Assembly: GCA_032433765.1 (NCBI GenBank)
Contig: JAVIAB010000092.1
Span: forward strand, 65,475,666-65,539,665
DNA from: Megaustenia siamemsis
Lineage: Eukaryota; Mollusca; Gastropoda; Stylommatophora; Ariophantidae
Direction of reading: 5' to 3'
Length of the DNA: 64,000 nucleotides
The position numbers were made by a program, and so were the translations under genes. The notes below the pieces were generated by a model. The model saw nothing but the letters and a program-made list of their open reading frames with translations, ran no database searches and was not told the origin of the DNA. This document shows positions 58,860-64,000 of the stretch, one piece after another. Position 1 is the stretch's first letter; every line of letters begins with the position of its first letter.

Positions 58860-61800
58860 CCATCGCCCGTGCGCTGCCGGGGCCGGAAAGTGGAGTAAAG
58901 AATTATAGCGCTGTTCCCTACCAGGCATGTTCGTAAGAGGCGACTAAGGAGATTTGAGCATGTGACTGGCTATTCTATATTGTAATATATATGAGGCAAA
59001 AAACTTCACAAACATGTGCAAGTCATAAGAAACCTAACCAGGTTAAGAAACCTAAAAAAATAGGAAATCCGCCATCCAGGAAAGATACGGACTCTCTGCC
59101 TAATCTGACCCAATCCGGAGAAAGCCGCAAAAAGTCCGGGTCGCCGAATAACTCTTTCTCTACCAAGAAATTCTCCAGACTTGGCACCTGGAATATACGT
59201 AGGCCTACTCTAAATGAACAAGGAAAGTTGCACATGTAGCAGCAGATAAATCAAACTATAAAATAGTTATTCTAGGAATGTGCGAAACGAGATGGTTAGG
59301 GACAGAAAGGATAAAACTAAATACAGGAGAGATGATTTTTATCAGCAAGACAACAAGAACATAGAACATAACAAGTAAGGGGTAGCTATAATGTTATCAA
59401 GCGAAACACAGAAAACATTGATAGAATTGGAAGCAGTAGAAACTTGCAATCACAGTATCAATCAAATACCAAGCCGTCCAACAACTAGAAATTACAATAA
59501 AAATAGAAGACCATTGGAAACAGGGATAGAATATATGGAAGGAGACATGTGAACGAATCCTAGGGAAAAAAGAACGCCAGAACAAAGCATGAATGACAGC
59601 AGAGACCCTGGAGAAAATTAAAAAAAAAAGAATACAAAATCAGATATAAATAAAATTAAAACAAGAGGAACTAAAGCCAAGACACAGGAAACTTACACAG
59701 AGGTGAACAAAGAAGTGAGAAGATGCATTAAAAGGGATACGAGGAAATATATAGATGAATTTTAACTAAAGAGACAGAGGAAGCGGCAAATAAAGGAAAT
59801 AGGACAGAATTGTACAACATAACAAAGAAATTAAGCGGAACATACAATCAGATTACCACCTTTATAAAAGATAAGAAAGGAAATGTACTTAGTAATATAC
59901 GGAAACAAATGAAGAGATGGAAGGAGCATTTTGAAGAACACTTGAACAGACCAGGCCCAAATAACCCTCCAGATATACTACCAGCAGGAGAATGGGTAAC
60001 ACATTAACGTTTTTAAAAATGGTAAAAGATGAAACCAAATAAAATTCCTTCAGAAGCCATCAAAGCAGATATTAATATCTCTATTATAATGTTACACAAT
60101 TTATTAGATAAAATATGGTAGAGGGAAGAAATACCTGAAGACTTGAAAGAAGGTTATATGATCAAACTACAAAAGAAGAAGTTTACAGGAATGCACACAT
60201 TAAAGGGGAATTATGCTACTATCAGTGCCAGGAAATTATTCTAAGTAGAATTATTTCGGAGAAACTAAAAGAGACCATAGAGAAACATTTGAGAGATGAA
60301 CAAGCAGGTTATAGGAAAAAACAGATCGTGTAATGATTAAATAACTCATCATCATCATTGCTTGCCGTCTCCGCATCGAAGGTTGGCTACCATGGAGCGC
60401 CATTCCACTCTGTCCCTTGCCTTGATTGTGCAGATTGTTATAGGTTGATTTGTCCATCTTTTGATGCTACTTGTCCATGTTAGTCTTGGTCTGACTCTGT
60501 CTCTTTTACCTTGTATATTCCCTTGCAATATTACTTTTATTAGGCTGTTGTGTCTTTTAACATGCCCCAAAAATGTATCCATGGCTTTCTTTGGATTGTT
60601 ACGTGATGAGGCTCCAATTTCTTTCACGGTGGTCTGCAATATCGTCTTTCGTGTCCTGAATATGCCTCATGTGTACCACACACTTTGCTGTTTTCGCTTT
60701 CTGGGCCGTTGATCATTTCTGATTCTTTCACCCATTCCACCGTCACAGATCTTTTACATTCGGTTTGGACATAACCGTCCGGCGCCATTGTTGTTGAACT
60801 ATGTGTTTGCCTGTCGAAACGCGAATACACGACACAAAGAAGAATAAATCATATTCCACTTAAATATCGGTAACGTTCACAGTCCATCTACCCGTCAGAA
60901 GTAAAACATACACCAAAACGGGGAATAGCAGCACATGAACTAGCTACCTTACGTATAATAGTTGAACAAAGCTTAGAACTACAGTCCCCACTTTATATCG
61001 TATTCATAGATTACGAAAAGGCATTTGATATTATAGGCAGAAGAATGGCTTTGGAAGTTGCTGAGTCATTACGGAATCCCCATAACGTTTATTAACCTGA
61101 TAAGAACAATGTATGAAGGAATGAAATGTATTGTTGTGCGCGAAGGGCAACTTACAGAAGCTTTTGAAATAACAACAGGAGTAATAGCAGGGATATCTAT
61201 CATTTCTCTTTATACTGGCCTTAGATAAAATTATGAAAATAACTCAGAACAATACAAATGGAATCCAGTGATCACTGACCATGTAATTTATTGACTTAAA
61301 CTTTGCCGATAACATAGCTCTCCTACCACATAATTATCAACAGATGCAAGATAAATTGAACATACTTGATGAGAAATCACAATAGCTGGGAATGAAATAA
61401 ATAGAGATAACACTAAAATTATGAGAATTAATGCAGTTAATAAATAACCAAATGACATTAGGAGAAATAACTCTAATAGAAGTACAATCTTACATATATC
61501 TGGGCTGTAATATAGACAACGAGGGAGGAACAGAGAATGATACCAAAATAAGCATATCAAAAGCAAGAGGATCATTCGTTGCACTGGGATACATGGAAAT
61601 CCAAAGAAATTTAGTTAAATGCAAAAATAAAAATATTCAACTCCAACGTTAATTTAGTCCTATTATATGGCTGTGAAACATGGAGAACAACGAAAATGGC
61701 AGTCACGAAGACACAGACCTTCATTAATAGATGTTTGCGCAAAATACAAGGTTGCAAATGACAGGATAAAATCACTAACATAGAATTATGGACAAATACC

Positions 61801-62105
61801 AATCAAATACCTGTGGATAAAGAGATACAGCGAAGACGATGGCGCTGGATAGGACACACACTGCTGCAGCCAACTGGGAGTATTACACAGCAGGCCCTTG
61901 TTTGGAATCCCCAAAGAAAAAAGACAAAGAGGAAGACCAAAATATTCTTGGAGAACACAGATGGAAACATATGTGAAGATGATGGGGAAGACATGGAATG
62001 ATCTTAAAAGAATGGCAAGAAACAGAGCAGCTTGGAAAGTGTTTCTTGAAGACCTACAATCTACAGGGAGTTGAAAGGTAGAAGCAGAAGAAGAAAAAGA
62101 GGACT
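58860..62105 (+). mobile_element. Nearly full-length RTE retrotransposon, heavily broken
   Basis: 58890-58965 has the 5' UTR-type sequence ccctaccaggcatgttcgta agaggcgact. 58991-59239 opens a frame ending in an endonuclease start (LGTWNIRRPTLNEQGKLHM); the CETRWLG motif follows near 59285. RT: KRWKEHFEEHLNRPGPNNP (59910-59970), RDEQAGYRKK (60294-60325), then a nested insertion (60345-60930). RT resumes with TLRIIVEQ, VFIDYEKAFD (about 61000), MYEGMKCIVV and EGQLTEAFEITTGV (to 61185). Thumb IYLGCNIDNEGGTE (61495), connector, and C-terminus RRRWRWIGHTLLQPTGSIT to 62060. Tail gaagcagaagaagaaaaag. Many stops and frameshifts; the YADD box is decayed to LCR-H-S-type sequence near 61310. Inactive. 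Confidence 0.87.
60345..60930 (-). mobile_element. Chimeric insert in the RTE: LINE 3' tail joined to an unknown upstream module
   Basis: 60350-60600 on minus is the tail of the 6965-9890 LINE family (DTFLGHVKRHNSLIKVILQ, GKRDRVRPRLTWTSSIKRW, EWRSMVANLRCGDGKQ) with an atgatgatgat end. Upstream of that tail, 60840-60665 is a different stretch with a frame starting MAPDGYVQTECKRSV after acaaca and ending YSGHERRYCRPP stop. The RTE frame resumes near 60935 (TLRIIVEQ). I cannot see a clear TSD. Confidence 0.65.
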
Positions 62106-62159
62106 AGTATCTCATTTTAAGCATTCGTCGCATTTTAGGTCTACAACGCTAGGCCGCCT

Positions 62160-62297
62160 TTTCTTCTCAGATATGATAAACCCCATGAACCTATTTAAGG
62201 TTGGGTAAACCTAGAATGTCGGTCGATAAGGATGAATGCACTCGATCGTTTGACAGCAACAGTAGTCCACTATCCACTGATTTACCGCGGCTTCCTA
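62160..62297 (-). mobile_element. SINE-A copy 13, old and degenerate
   Basis: Recognisable pieces only: catgaacctatttaaggttg, gggtaaacctagaatgtcgg, agtccactatccactgattt, accgcggcttcc. No TSD seen. Confidence 0.65.
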
Positions 62298-62299
62298 TC

Positions 62300-64000
62300 A
62301 CTCGATTATGTCACCCAATAATGTTTAAAGATTACCTAAAAATATGACACTGCTGAAATTTACCTAAACAAAATCTTGACACTTTAGTAGCATCAGTATG
62401 CGAATACACTTAAACCTAGTATTCCCAGTTTGGAAATACCTGCTACTCGCTGCGATAATTTGGGGCTACATGCATCCTTCAGACATTGATCGTGTAAAGC
62501 GCTCATTAGCTTTATTTCACCCTACCTGCACTATTAGCTCTTGGGACAATCCAATGGCGTTGTTTAACGAGTTCCACTTTTATAAATAATTGTTGCTTTT
62601 TCCTTACATGCAGATCTACCCAGTTCTTAACGAAATATGGTGTAGACTGAATAAGTGGGTGCACGTGATAGACGGATCTCATTCTAAAGATCAGATTTTC
62701 TTCTGTTTCAATACTTCAAATAGTTATGGTTGTTTGAGCACACGCAAATAAGCTGATGAGGCCTCATCAGCGTCATCATCAAGTAAGCATTTTGATAGAG
62801 GGCGTTGTGCTCATTTGACTATCTGTCTAAACTTTCTCATTGTCTTTCTTGTGTTGTTGTCTTATTGTCGCCACTGTGAGTGTAATCTATAAGGAGTTCT
62901 TGATGTCTTGGTCTCATCGACTTCTGCTATGCCCAATTCTCAATTTTTCATGAACTATCTTCTCCATTACTGTATTTTAATGCGTTTGATACAGCCAGTT
63001 AATTTTCGTAATTAAATTTACTAGTTGAAAGTTTTCGTTTATTTTCAATTCTTGTAAAATGGTTCTCTTCTCTATTCAGGATTTGATAATGCTTCTATTT
63101 CATTACAGTTTCAAGTTAAAATAAGTTCCCCTCAGCTATTTAGTTATTGCTCACATCACACATGCGTACATTGCAGCTGAAATGCAGAGACGTTGCCTAA
63201 TTGTAAATAAACTTCTCAGTACACATCAAACTGAATAGAGAATGTTGCAAAGAAACAAAACCCAGTGACCGTTAAAATAGAAGTGCATGCTTTTATAATG
63301 AGAACTAATTCTTCTATGTTGAAGTATGCAAATACTCAGATGTGTCTGTTGTTCGACACAGATAGAGCTCATGGGCTTTCACATCTCAGTTCGGGAGAAG
63401 AATTGTCAAGTAAAAGGGCTTTGGCCTTGATTACAAGTTCGTTTCACGATAGAGGTCGTGGCATAAACTGAGACAATAACTTGGTTAACCTCTCTGCAGA
63501 GGTTAACTGACTCAAATTTGCTACATTTTTGTTTACCTAAACTGGAGCGTAAAAGAAATTGGACGAGAAGACAGACTGGGTGGGTTGACAGTTTGTGCAG
63601 AATGGACGAGCTATGGACGGGGCTCACATTCCATATGCTCTTATGGAAGGAGGGTGACTACAATGTATTGATGCTTTTGACACTATCAATGAATTGAGCC
63701 TGGCGTGGTGCGATAACTTCACTCGAGACCCCTCTCTCATTAACTAGTGATTAGTATTTGTGCGTGGGCGTACTGTGATAGCAAGTAAGGGGCTTTAGCA
63801 GAAATGAAAACAAATACATTTATAAATATTCATGAAAAGCATATGTGAAATACAGAGGCTAAAGTAATGCATGATTTTGTCTCCCCAAACAGGCAACAAA
63901 ATTACTTTTGAAAGATTATAGAGATTCCTATTTACCTTTACATGTGACTTTATACCGTAAGCATTTTTTTGTTTGACTCTTCTTTCGGGCGTCACCTTAT
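62300..64000. other. No gene recognised
   Basis: AT-rich; short ORFs at 62398-62589 and 63265-63627 have no recognised family. A 10-bp stem hairpin (gttaacctct ... agaggttaac) is at 63484-63507. Confidence 0.55.
62752..62771. other. Perfect 20-nt palindrome
   Basis: gctgatgaggcctcatcagc is its own reverse complement. No associated gene seen. Confidence 0.7.

Overview
This is an AT-rich eukaryotic window from an animal genome. Nothing in it is prokaryotic: there are no operons, ribosome binding sites, CRISPR arrays or insertion sequences. The only cellular protein-coding sequence I recognise is part of a secreted or membrane receptor that joins EGF/laminin-type cysteine modules to a fucolectin-like sugar-binding fold. 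That architecture is typical of the large receptor families of molluscs. The retroelement content (RTE-like LINEs, Penelope-like elements, tRNA-headed SINEs) also fits. My best guess is a gastropod mollusc, from memory of these families and without a database check.

The window is mainly a repeat landscape. (1) LINEs: at least four 3'-tail families of RTE-like non-LTR retrotransposons. These include a long minus-strand copy (6965-9890) carrying a nested SINE and a nested LINE tail, each with a visible target-site duplication (TSD). A nearly full-length but wrecked plus-strand RTE lies at 58860-62105. (2) SINEs: one dominant tRNA-headed family, here called SINE-A, with about 15 copies; eight have TSDs I could read. 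SINE-B and SINE-C are further tRNA-headed groups, and one SINE shares a LINE-like (GA)n tail. (3) A Penelope-like element with a GIY-YIG endonuclease and an associated repeat with a hammerhead-like core (11826-13560; related palindrome 37657-38172). (4) A 341-bp mariner-like deletion derivative with TIRs of about 80 bp. (5) Many minisatellites (units 17, 25, 36, 38, 39, 42, 43, 45, 47 and 58 bp) and microsatellites. The long ORFs at 1416-2342, 18695-19496, 22906-23928, 27456-28076, 35672-36163 and 49996-52303 are translations of these arrays and not genes.

Region by region: 1-6 kb, tetranucleotide array, LINE tail and 47-bp array. 6-10.2 kb, SINE-B copies and the long LINE. 10.2-17.1 kb, SINEs, Penelope remnant and LINE tails. 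17.1-24.2 kb, four minisatellites and the mariner derivative. 24.2-34 kb, LINE tails, RNase H fragments and three arrays. 34-38.2 kb, an internally deleted LINE, a SINE whose tail became a 390-bp array, SINE-C and the palindrome. 38.2-45.8 kb, mostly low-complexity DNA. 46.2-47.7 kb, the receptor. 47.7-52.3 kb, arrays and SINEs. 52.3-64 kb, SINEs and LINEs.

The main biological thread is retroposition. SINE-A and SINE-C share a (TTTAC)n tail, LINE families have (ATG)n, (GAA)n or (GA)n tails, and several arrays begin at or inside retroelement ends.
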